Of a DNA stretch of 64,000 bases, positions 46,883-54,247 are shown one piece after another (the stretch's first letter is position 1; every line of letters starts with the position of its first letter). The position numbers and the translations under genes are program-made. Source of the DNA: Siculibacillus sp. (GTDB lineage Bacteria > Pseudomonadota > Alphaproteobacteria > Rhizobiales > Ancalomicrobiaceae); contig JAOTSD010000013.1 in assembly GCA_030247555.1 (NCBI GenBank), positions 1 to 64,000 of the forward strand. Reading direction: 5' to 3'. The notes under the pieces are model-generated. The model was not told the DNA's origin. It worked only from the letters and a program-made list of their open reading frames with translations, and searched no databases.

Positions 46883-48469
46883 ATGGCTCCGCGCGTACTC
46901 ATTTCCGACTCGATGTCCCCGGCCGCCGTCCAGATCTTCAAGGATCGCGGCGTCGCGGTCGACTACATGCCCTCCCTCGGCAAGGACAAGGAGAAGCTCG
47001 CCGAGGTGATCGGCGACTACGACGGCCTCGCCATCCGTTCGGCGACCAAGGTCACCGCCAAGCTGCTGGAGAAGGCGACCCGCCTCAAGGTGATCGGCCG
47101 TGCCGGCATCGGCGTCGACAACGTCGACATCCCCGCGGCCTCCGCCAAGGGCGTCATCGTCGAGAACACCCCCTTCGGCAACTCGATCACCACCGCCGAG
47201 CACGCCATCGCGCTGATGTTCGCGGTCGCCCGCGAGATCCCCGCCGCCGACGCCTCGACCCAGGCCGGCAAGTGGGAGAAGAACCGCTTCATGGGCGTCG
47301 AGATCACCGGCAAGACGCTCGGCATCATCGGCTGCGGCAACATCGGCGCCATCGTCGCCGAGCGCGGCATCGGCCTGAAGATGCGCGTCATCGCCTTCGA
47401 TCCGTTCCTGTCGCCCGAGCGCGCCGCGACACTCGGCGTCGAGAAGGTCGAGCTCGACGACCTGCTGAAGCGGGCCGACTTCATCACCCTCCACACGCCG
47501 CTCACCGAGAAGACTCGCAACGTGCTCTCGGCCGAGAACCTGGCGAAGTGCAAGAAGGGCGTGCGCATCATCAACTGCGCCCGCGGCGGCCTCGTCGACG
47601 AGGTGGCGCTGCGCGCCGCGCTCGACTCGGGCCACGTCGCCGGCGCCGGCTTCGACGTCTTCGTCGAGGAGCCCGCGACCACCAACCCGCTCTTCGGCCA
47701 CCCGAGCGTCGTCTGCACCCCCCACCTCGGCGCCTCGACCTCGGAAGCCCAGGAGAACGTCGCGCTACAGGTCGCCGAGCAGCTCTCCGACTACCTGCTC
47801 AAGGGCGCGGTGATCAACGCCCTCAACATGCCGTCGGTGACGGCCGAGGAGGCGCCCAAACTGACGCCCTTCATCCGCCTCGCCGAACTGCTCGGCTCCT
47901 TCGCCGGCCAGCTCACCGAGTCGGGCATCACCGGCTGCCGCATCGAGTACGAAGGCGAGGTCGCGACCATGAACACCCGCGCTCTCGGCGCGGCGGCCAT
48001 GGCCGGCCTGCTCAAGCCGCAGCTCGACGCCGTCAACATGGTCTCGGCGCCGGTCATGGCCAAGGAGCGCGGCATCGCGGTGGAAGAGGTGCGCCGCGAC
48101 GATCAAGGCACCTACGACAGCCTGATCCGCCTGACCATCCGCACCGACAAGCAGGAGCGCTCGCTCGCCGGCACCGTCTTCGCCGACGGCAAGCCGCGCC
48201 TGGTCGAGATCAAGGGCATCCAGATGGACGCCGAGTTCCAGCCCTCGATGCTCTACGTCACCAACAAGGACAAGCCGGGCTTCATCGGCCGCCTCGGCAC
48301 CCTGCTCGGCACCCGCGGCGTCAACATCGCCACCTTCGCCCTCGGCCGCAAGGCGGCGGGCGAGGACGCGATCTGCCTGATCGCCGTCGACGGTCCGGTG
48401 ACCGACGCGCTCCTCGCCGACGTCGCCGCCCTCGACGGCGTCGTCCAGGCTCGGCGTCTGGCCTTCTGA
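46883..48469 (+). CDS. serA: D-3-phosphoglycerate dehydrogenase SerA
   Basis: A 528-residue enzyme of the long (type I) SerA form. The start at 46883 follows GAGGTG by 6 nt. The NAD motif GIIGCGNIGAIVAERG, catalytic Arg (NCARGGLVDE), Glu and His (TPHLGASTSEAQENVA) are present. An intervening ASB domain (about 320-450) and a C-terminal ACT domain (MLYVTNKDKPGFIGRLGTLLG) follow. It oxidises 3-phosphoglycerate to 3-phosphohydroxypyruvate, the first step of serine synthesis. The ACT domain suggests allosteric control, though serine inhibition varies in this type. Confidence 0.96.
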   Translation: MAPRVLISDSMSPAAVQIFKDRGVAVDYMPSLGKDKEKLAEVIGDYDGLAIRSATKVTAKLLEKATRLKVIGRAGIGVDNVDIPAASAKGVIVENTPFGNSITTAEHAIALMFAVAREIPAADASTQAGKWEKNRFMGVEITGKTLGIIGCGNIGAIVAERGIGLKMRVIAFDPFLSPERAATLGVEKVELDDLLKRADFITLHTPLTEKTRNVLSAENLAKCKKGVRIINCARGGLVDEVALRAALDSGHVAGAGFDVFVEEPATTNPLFGHPSVVCTPHLGASTSEAQENVALQVAEQLSDYLLKGAVINALNMPSVTAEEAPKLTPFIRLAELLGSFAGQLTESGITGCRIEYEGEVATMNTRALGAAAMAGLLKPQLDAVNMVSAPVMAKERGIAVEEVRRDDQGTYDSLIRLTIRTDKQERSLAGTVFADGKPRLVEIKGIQMDAEFQPSMLYVTNKDKPGFIGRLGTLLGTRGVNIATFALGRKAAGEDAICLIAVDGPVTDALLADVAALDGVVQARRLAF

Positions 48470-48583
48470 TCGGCGGATTTCGCGAATGACGGAACGGCGG
48501 CGGGGGCGACCTCACCGCCGTTCCCGCATTCCGGGGGCTTCGAGACGGGGTGCGCCGGGGGAGGGTCGAACACTCCTCCGCGT

Positions 48584-48616
48584 CGTCATTGCCGGGCTCG
48601 CGACCCGGCAATGACG
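48584..48616. repeat. REP-like palindromic repeat, member 1
   Basis: CGTCATTGCCGGG and CCCGGCAATGACG form a 13-bp perfect stem with a 7-nt loop (CTCGCGA). The GCCGGG-CTCG-CCCGGC core recurs at 63536-63562 and 63583-63625, which suggests a dispersed intergenic repeat family. Confidence 0.65.
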
Positions 48617-48648
48617 AAACGAGAGGTCGGAGAGCACCGCGATCGCCG

Positions 48649-48823
48649 CTCACCCGGCCCTTCGCTTGCGCTCCGGGCGTTCGCGGCTCGAAATCGTCCA
48701 CCGGACGATTTCGTCGGCGGCGCTGCCGCCGGGACCATTCCTCACCCGGCCCTTCGCTTGCGCTCCGGGCGTTCGCGGCTCGAAATCGTCCACCGGACGA
48801 TTTCGTCGGCGGCGCTGCCGCCG
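48649..48823. repeat. Exact 83-bp direct repeat, two copies with 9-bp spacer
   Basis: Copies at 48649-48731 and 48741-48823 are identical over 83 bp, with a repeat period of 92 bp. Each contains the inverted repeat CGAAATCGTCC-acc-GGACGATTTCG (11-bp stem) and a CTTCGCTTGCGCTCCGGGCG stretch. The second copy ends 9 bp before the ABC-F stop codon. It reads as a recent tandem duplication of an intergenic hairpin element. Confidence 0.9.
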
Positions 48824-48831
48824 ACCGCCGC

Positions 48832-50640
48832 TCACCCTTCCAGCTCTTCCTTGAGCATCTCCAGCGCCAGCCACTCGTCCTCGGCCTCCGAGAGCGCCCG
48901 CGCCTTCTCGTCGACCGCCTTCGACACCCGATCGAAACGCTTGGGGTCGCGGGCGTAGAGGTCCGGGTCGGCGAGCATCTCGTGCAACTCGCCGAGATCC
49001 TTCTGCAACGTCTCGATCTTCCCCGGCAGCGTCTCCAGCGCGTGCTTCTCCTTGAAGGAGAGCCGGCGCTTCTTCGGCTCGTCGCGAACCGGCGCCGCCG
49101 ACTTCTCCGGCCGCGGACCGGCCTCGGGCTTCTCCACCTTGCGCGCCGCGACGCCGGCGCCGCGCTGGGCGATCATGTCGGAATAGCCGCCGGCATATTC
49201 CACCCAACGTCCCGCGCCCTCCGACATGACGACCGAAGAGCAGACCCGATCGAGGAAATCGCGATCGTGGCTGACCACCAGCACGGTGCCGGGATAGTCG
49301 CCGAGCATCTCCTCGAGCAGGTCGAGTGTCTCGAGGTCGAGGTCGTTGGTCGGCTCGTCGAGCACCATCAGGTTCGACGGCTTGGCGAGGGCGCGGGCCA
49401 GCATCAGGCGGCCGCGCTCGCCGCCCGACAGCACGCCGACCGGTGTGTTCACCTGCTCCGGCGGAAACAGGAAGTCCTTCATGTAGGAGACGACGTGGCG
49501 CATCTCGGTGCCGACGCGGACGTTGTCGCCGACGCCGCCGGTCAACGTCTCCTTCAGCGTCGCCGCCGGGTCGAGCGCCTCGCGCTTCTGGTCGAGCGTC
49601 ACCATCTCGACGCCGTGGCCGATCTTCACGCTGCCGCCGTCGGGTGCGAGCGTTCCCGTCAACAGGCCGAGCAACGTCGATTTTCCGGCCCCGTTGGCGC
49701 CGACGACGCCGACCCGGTCGCCGCGGGCGATGCGGGTGGAGAAGTCGGTGACGATCGGCCGGTCCCAGGCTTTGCTCACGCCTTTCGCCTCGATGACCAG
49801 CTTGCCCGACTGGTCCGCCTCGGCGATGCCCATCTTCACTTCGCCCTGGACGCGGCGTTCGGTCTTGCGTCGCTCGCGCAGGGACCCGAGATCGGCGAGC
49901 CGGCGTTGGTTGCGCTTGCGCCGGGCGGTGACGCCGTAGCGCAGCCAATCCATCTCCATGGCGATCTTGCGATCGAGCTTGTGGCGCTCCTTCTCTTCGA
50001 GCTCGAGCAATTCGTCGCGCCAGGCCTCGAACGCGGTGAAGCCGCGCTCCATCCGGCGGGTGCGGCCGCGGTCGAGCCAGATGGTGGCGCGCGACAGGTT
50101 CTCGAGGAAGCGCCGGTCGTGCGAGATCAGCACCAGCGCCGACTTCATCGATTTCAGTTCCGCCTCCAGCCACTCGATCGCCGGCAGATCGAGATGGTTG
50201 GTCGGCTCGTCGAGGAGCAGCACGTCCGGTTCCGGCGCCAGCACCCGGGCGATGGCGGCGCGGCGGATCTCGCCGCCGGACAGCGTCTTCGGGTCCTCGT
50301 CGCCGTGGAGGCCGAGGTCCTCGAGCAGGCGTCGCGCCCGATGGGGATCGTCGCCCGGACCGAGACCGGCCTCGACGTAGGCGAGCGTCGTGGAGAAGCC
50401 GGAGAGGTCCGGTTCCTGCGGCAGATAGCGGATGGTGACGCCCGACTGCACCACGCGCTCGCCGCCGTCCGATTGCAGGATGTCGGCGGCGATCTTGAGC
50501 AGCGTCGACTTGCCCGAGCCGTTGCGGCCGACGAGGCAGAGGCGGTCGCCCTCGTGCACCATCAGTTCGGCGCCGTGGAGCAGCGGCGCACCGCCGAAGG
50601 TGAGGGTGACGTCGCGAAGGGTGAGGAACGGAGCGGCCAT
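48832..50640 (-). CDS. ABC-F family ATPase (Uup/Ettf-like)
   Basis: A 602-residue protein with two ABC domains and no membrane segment. Domain 1 has Walker A GRNGSGKST, LSGGEIRRAAIARVL and DEPTNHLDLPAIEWLE. A charged linker (about 215-285, ERHKLDRKIAMEMDW...RRKTERRVQG) follows. Domain 2 has GANGAGKST, LSGGERGRLMLARAL and DEPTNDLDLETLDLLE. The C-terminal coiled coil (about 520-600) is that of Uup. ABC-F proteins act on ribosomes, and Uup also affects transposon excision and 50S maturation. It is a single gene, convergent with serA. Confidence 0.93.
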   Translation of the reverse strand: MAAPFLTLRDVTLTFGGAPLLHGAELMVHEGDRLCLVGRNGSGKSTLLKIAADILQSDGGERVVQSGVTIRYLPQEPDLSGFSTTLAYVEAGLGPGDDPHRARRLLEDLGLHGDEDPKTLSGGEIRRAAIARVLAPEPDVLLLDEPTNHLDLPAIEWLEAELKSMKSALVLISHDRRFLENLSRATIWLDRGRTRRMERGFTAFEAWRDELLELEEKERHKLDRKIAMEMDWLRYGVTARRKRNQRRLADLGSLRERRKTERRVQGEVKMGIAEADQSGKLVIEAKGVSKAWDRPIVTDFSTRIARGDRVGVVGANGAGKSTLLGLLTGTLAPDGGSVKIGHGVEMVTLDQKREALDPAATLKETLTGGVGDNVRVGTEMRHVVSYMKDFLFPPEQVNTPVGVLSGGERGRLMLARALAKPSNLMVLDEPTNDLDLETLDLLEEMLGDYPGTVLVVSHDRDFLDRVCSSVVMSEGAGRWVEYAGGYSDMIAQRGAGVAARKVEKPEAGPRPEKSAAPVRDEPKKRRLSFKEKHALETLPGKIETLQKDLGELHEMLADPDLYARDPKRFDRVSKAVDEKARALSEAEDEWLALEMLKEELEG

Positions 50641-50698
50641 GGCGCTCCGATTAGCCGATCGCCCGACGAAAGGCCATGGGTGCGGCGGTCGATCCCGG

Positions 50699-51607
50699 TC
50701 ACCGCTCGCGCAGGATGTCGAGGATCTGCCGGGCGAACCGCCGCGTCCAGACCTTGTTCGACATCGGATCGCTGCCGGCGCTCGGCGAGAAGGTGAACTC
50801 CCCGAAATGGACCCGGCCGTTCACGTGGTAGAGGTCGACCCTGACGAAATCGAATTCGGCCGCCAGACGACCGGCCGCGTCGATCATTTCGGGAAGAGCC
50901 GCCGGCGGCTCGAAATGCGCCGGGAACTTCAGCTTGGCGAACTCCGTTTCGATCACCGACAGGTCGTTCAGGTCCATCACCGCGCAACTGATGTCGCCGA
51001 ATCGATCGAAGACCATCGACGAATAGAGCGGAATTCCCTTGACCACGTAGAATTTGTAGTCGGAGAGCTTGCCGTCGACGGAGATGTTCTCTTCGATGAG
51101 GATCTTCTTCTCGAGGCCACGGTACTGCGTCTCGCGCTTGTCGCGGAAGAAATCGACCTTCGATGCCGCGAAGAACTTCGCAACGTCCGCCGCGCTCGGG
51201 CTCTGATCGAGGAACAGGATGGGCCCCGACGAGTGGGTCGGCTTGGCGACGAGCCGCCGTCCGAGATGGCGCGCGAGGAACGCTTCGAAGTCACCGAGCG
51301 TCCGGCCGCGCTCGAGCCGGAACACGTCGATCGTCTCGGCGACGTGGACGCCCGGGAACGAACGGGCGTAGATCTTGGCGAACTGCTTGTCGGTGCAGAC
51401 CTTCTCGATCATCCGGCGATCGTTGCGGATCATCCGCCAGAAGACGAAGTCGTTGAATTCGAACTCCGGCGACGATTCCCCGACGGGGAACCGCCCGTTG
51501 GCCCGATGGAACTTCGGCACCGCGAAGACGTAGTTGAACGGCATCCAGTTGGGGACCACGTCGCTGAGCGCGTCCCGGATCTTTCGTCGGATCGACCTGA
51601 AGCTCAT
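50699..51607 (-). CDS. TupA-like ATP-grasp protein
   Basis: A 302-residue protein. The start at 51607 (MSFRSIRRKIRDALSDVVP) excludes an upstream shadow extension. ATP-grasp features are GRRLVAKPTHSSGPILF (ATP lysine), KKILIEENISVDGKLSDYKFYVVKGIP, and the metal-binding end FVRVDLYHVNGRVHFGEFTFSPSAG. The match is to the TupA-like ATP-grasp family (PF14305-like), found in cell-surface polysaccharide gene sets and linked to adding amino acids or similar groups. Here it is alone, without glycosyltransferases, so its substrate is unknown. Unlike its neighbours it has Phe- and Lys-rich stretches, perhaps a hint of separate origin. Confidence 0.82.
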   Translation of the reverse strand: MSFRSIRRKIRDALSDVVPNWMPFNYVFAVPKFHRANGRFPVGESSPEFEFNDFVFWRMIRNDRRMIEKVCTDKQFAKIYARSFPGVHVAETIDVFRLERGRTLGDFEAFLARHLGRRLVAKPTHSSGPILFLDQSPSAADVAKFFAASKVDFFRDKRETQYRGLEKKILIEENISVDGKLSDYKFYVVKGIPLYSSMVFDRFGDISCAVMDLNDLSVIETEFAKLKFPAHFEPPAALPEMIDAAGRLAAEFDFVRVDLYHVNGRVHFGEFTFSPSAGSDPMSNKVWTRRFARQILDILRER

Positions 51608-51913
51608 CTGCTGCGCCCCCCCGTCCCATCCGGATACGAACCGGCAACATTGATCCGACGGGACCGCGCCGTTGGCAATCACGCACTTCGACCCGGTCGC
51701 CGGGCGGTCGCCGCTCGAGAGGAGGGTCGTGACGCCGACCACCCATGTCCACTCCACTCGACCCGACCACCCGGCTCCGATCCGGCGCGGAACTCGCCCG
51801 GGGTCCCCGGGGGCGGGCGACATCGGCGGTCGCGGTCGCACCTCTCGCCCCCCGCTCTCCGCCTCGACCGGGCCCGCGCTCCGCCACCTTACGAAAAATT
51901 CATGCGATGCCTC

Positions 51914-51943
51914 TTGTAAACGATATATCTTTTGCGACATGAT
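51914..51943 (+). promoter_or_regulatory. Candidate promoter of the DUF2852-padR pair
   Basis: TTGTAA (51914-51919), an 18-nt spacer and CATGAT (51938-51943) are followed about 57 nt later by the DUF2852 start codon. The first GATATATC box lies between the two hexamers. Prediction only. Confidence 0.45.
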
Positions 51944-51976
51944 CCATCATCGATATATCGTTCGTTTGATATGTCG
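51920..51976. promoter_or_regulatory. Repeated GATATATC boxes, probable PadR operator
   Basis: ACGATATATC (51920-51929) and its exact inverse GATATATCGT (51952-51961) flank the predicted -10 region, with box centres 30 bp apart. The second box, CGATATATCG, is itself a perfect palindrome. A degenerate third copy TGATATGTCG lies at 51967-51976. PadR-family dimers bind inverted repeats and usually autoregulate, and the padR gene is second in this operon. The protein-site link is inferred. Confidence 0.6.
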
Positions 51977-52000
51977 AGACGACATGCGAAAGGATCGCTC

Positions 52001-52483
52001 ATGAACCCCGAATTCGGCCCCCGCACCTCCGAGCCCTTCCCCGGCTCCGACGGCGCCGATCTTCACCCGCGCCGCTGCTGCGGCCGCGCTCCCTGGCCGG
52101 TCGCCGCGGCCGCCGTCGGTGGCGCCTTCTGGCTCTTCCCGCCGCTCGGCGTCGCCGGCCTCGCCTATCTGGCGATGCGCGGCCGCCACGGCCATCACCA
52201 CGGTCGCGGGCCCGGCCGCGGCGAATGCGCCTCCCCCTGGGGGAACTTCGGCGACCGCGGCTTCGGCGGTCGCGGCTTCGGCGGTCGCGGACGCAGGGGC
52301 AGCGGCAACGTCGCCTTCGACGAAGCCCGCGCCGAGGCCTGGCGGCAGCTCGAGGAAGAGGCGCAGGCCTTCGACGACTTCCGTCGGCGTGAACGCACCG
52401 CCCGGGACCGCGAGGTCTACGACCGCTTCCGCGGCGAGCGCGCCGCTCCGATGAAGCCCGATGCCGGCGACGCCGGCCTCTGA
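52001..52483 (+). CDS. DUF2852-like membrane protein
   Basis: A 160-residue protein. The start at 52001 follows AAGGA by 7 nt. A membrane segment (about 36-60, PWPVAAAAVGGAFWLFPPLGVAGLAYLAM) is followed by a His/Gly-rich stretch (RGRHGHHHGRGPGRGE) and Arg/Gly/Phe repeats (DRGFGGRGFGGRGRRGSGN). The C-terminal helix (NVAFDEARAEAWRQLEEEAQAFDDFRRRERTARDREVYDRF) matches the hallmark end of DUF2852, where one expects SGNxAFDExRAExLxxLEEE. Function is unknown. The HGHHHGRG run could bind metal. It is paired with a PadR regulator 154 bp downstream. Confidence 0.72.
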   Translation: MNPEFGPRTSEPFPGSDGADLHPRRCCGRAPWPVAAAAVGGAFWLFPPLGVAGLAYLAMRGRHGHHHGRGPGRGECASPWGNFGDRGFGGRGFGGRGRRGSGNVAFDEARAEAWRQLEEEAQAFDDFRRRERTARDREVYDRFRGERAAPMKPDAGDAGL

Positions 52484-52637
52484 GCGCCACGCGGCCCCCG
52501 TGCGAGCGCCGCCCCCGGTTCGCCTCGGCGAGCCGGGGGCATCGGCCGTTCCACCGCCACCATTTCCCCCCACGCCCCCGGCCGTGCTATCGATCGACCC
52601 GGGCGGCGCGGCCGATCCCAGGAGACGATTCGACCCC

Positions 52638-53201
52638 ATGCGCTCGCGATTCTGCGGCCCCGGTGACGACGACGAGACGGAGGACGGTTTCGCCGGCCCC
52701 TTCGGCGGCTTCTTCGGCCGCCATCGCGGCGGACCCTTCGCCCGTCGTCGCGGTCGGCGTGTCTTCGATTCCGGCGCCCTGCGCCTCGTCGTCCTCGGCC
52801 TCATCGGCGAGGAGCCGCGCCACGGCTACGACCTGATCAAGGGACTGAAGGAGCGCTTCCAAGGCGCCTACGCGCCGAGCCCCGGCGCCATCTATCCGAT
52901 GCTGCAACTGCTCGAGGAGGCCGGTCTCGTCACCTCCGAGGTGCACGGGCTGAAACGGCGCTACACCATCACCCGCGCCGGCCGCGCCTACCTCGAGGAG
53001 AGCCGCGAGGAACTGGACCGCATCCGTGCCCAGATCGACGAGGCCGCCGCCCCGATCGGCGAGGTGGCGATCGGCGAGGCGATCCGCGAATTCCGCGCCG
53101 CGCTCTACGCCCGCATGCGCCGCGGCACCCTCGGCGAGGATCAGGCGCGCCGCCTGCGCGCCATCCTCACCGAGGCGCGCGAGAAGATCGAGAAACTGTA
53201 A
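52638..53201 (+). CDS. PadR-family transcriptional regulator, YqjI-like
   Basis: A 187-residue regulator. Residues 1-45 are a Gly/Arg/Phe/acidic head with one Cys. The winged helix follows (LRLVVLGLIGEEPRHGYDLIKGLKERFQGAYAPSPGAIYPMLQLLEEAGLVTSEVHGLKRRYTITRAGRAYLEE), a clear PadR pattern, then a helical dimerisation region. The HGYxLIK and Y-x-PSPGxIYPxL motifs and the low-complexity head recall YqjI, a metal-responsive member, but YqjI's Cys/His cluster is absent here. The ATG at 52638 follows GGAGACG by about 11 nt. It is likely an autorepressor acting on the boxes before DUF2852. Confidence 0.88.
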   Translation: MRSRFCGPGDDDETEDGFAGPFGGFFGRHRGGPFARRRGRRVFDSGALRLVVLGLIGEEPRHGYDLIKGLKERFQGAYAPSPGAIYPMLQLLEEAGLVTSEVHGLKRRYTITRAGRAYLEESREELDRIRAQIDEAAAPIGEVAIGEAIREFRAALYARMRRGTLGEDQARRLRAILTEAREKIEKL

Positions 53202-53301
53202 ACCGATCGACGCGTCGTGACGCCCGGAGGCCCATCGCCGCCGGCGACGAACGCACTCGTCTCGTGTAGGAAGACTTCTCCTCTCTCTCCCGGTGCTCCC
53301 G

Positions 53302-54219
53302 ATGCTGGCCCCGTTCTGGATCGTCTCGACCGTCGTCGCCGCCGGCGCCCAGTCGCTGAGGAACGCCCTGCAACGCGGGCTGACCACGACGCTGGGCACG
53401 CTCGGCGCCACCCACGTCCGCTTTCTCTTCGGCCTGCCGTTCTCGCTCCTCTTCCTCGCCGTCGCGGCCGCCGCGACCGGCGCGACGCCGGCGCCCGACG
53501 CCGCCTTCTGGGGCTGGGTCACTCTCGGCGGACTCGGCCAGATCGCCGCCACCGCGTGCATGCTGCACGCCATGCGCGATCGCTCCTTCCTCGTCACCAT
53601 CGCGTTGACCAAGACCGAGCCGGTGCAGGTGGCGCTCTTCGGCATCGCGTTCCTGCGCGAGGTGCCCGGGCCGATGGTGGTGGCCGCGATCCTCGCTGCG
53701 ACCGTCGGCGTCACCGTCATGTCCTGGCCGAAGCCGGGGACGAAAGGCGGCCTCGTCGAAGGCGAGGGCGGCCGCGCCGCGATGATCCGCGCCGCCGTCC
53801 TCGGCATCGCCGCCGGCGGCTTCTTCGGGCTGGCCGCGGTGTTCTTCAAGAAGGCGATCCTGACGGCCGGAACGGCGGACCACTTCGTCGCCGCCTCGAC
53901 CGCGCTCGCCGCCTCGCTCGCCATCCAGTCACTGGCGTTGACCCTCTGGCTCGCCGTCACCGACGCCCGCGTTCTCGGCGAGATCTTCCGCGCCTGGCGG
54001 CCATCGGTCTCCGCCGGCTTCCTGGGCGCCTTCGCCTCGCAGTGCTGGTTCATCGCCTTCGCCATCGCTCCGGTGGCGGCGGTCAGGACGCTCGGGCTCG
54101 TCGAGATCTTCTTCGCGCAGGTGCTTTCGCGCTCCTTGATGAAGGAACGCCCGTCGATGCGCGAACTCCTCGGCATCGCGCTTCTGGTGATCGGCGTGGT
54201 GGCGGTGTTGCAGGCGTGA
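53302..54219 (+). CDS. EamA/DMT-family transporter
   Basis: A 305-residue membrane protein with ten predicted helices in two EamA-type repeats. Examples are the IVSTVVAAGAQSLRNALQRGL first helix, FLVTIALTKTEPVQVALFGIAFLREVPG closing repeat 1, and AAVRTLGLVEIFFAQVLSRSLMKERPSMRELLGIALLVIGVV closing repeat 2. The TKTEPVQ and LGLVEIFFAQ segments are the paired conserved motifs. It is an exporter or importer of a small metabolite, not predictable further. The start could be the GTG at 53293. No ribosome site is strong for either. Confidence 0.83.
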   Translation: MLAPFWIVSTVVAAGAQSLRNALQRGLTTTLGTLGATHVRFLFGLPFSLLFLAVAAAATGATPAPDAAFWGWVTLGGLGQIAATACMLHAMRDRSFLVTIALTKTEPVQVALFGIAFLREVPGPMVVAAILAATVGVTVMSWPKPGTKGGLVEGEGGRAAMIRAAVLGIAAGGFFGLAAVFFKKAILTAGTADHFVAASTALAASLAIQSLALTLWLAVTDARVLGEIFRAWRPSVSAGFLGAFASQCWFIAFAIAPVAAVRTLGLVEIFFAQVLSRSLMKERPSMRELLGIALLVIGVVAVLQA

Positions 54220-54247
54220 GGCCGCGGCGAGCGCCGGCGGACCGCGG

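Larger units (their letters stand above)
48470..48831. other. 362-bp repeat-rich gap between serA and the ABC-F gene
   Basis: No gene is supported; the open frames are Arg/Pro/Ser shadows. It contains a palindromic repeat (48584-48616) and an exact 83-bp direct duplication (48649-48823). It lies between convergent genes and probably also carries their terminators. Confidence 0.7.
51608..52000. other. 393-bp divergent intergenic region
   Basis: No gene is supported. The first 280 bp are GC-rich and featureless apart from Arg/Pro shadow frames. The last 110 bp are AT-rich and hold the promoter and GATATATC boxes of the DUF2852-PadR pair, annotated separately. Confidence 0.6.

Noticed and set aside
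48649-48823. 83-bp repeats considered as a CRISPR remnant
   Set aside because: Only two units, with a 9-bp spacer and an 83-bp repeat; no cas genes or typical repeat length.
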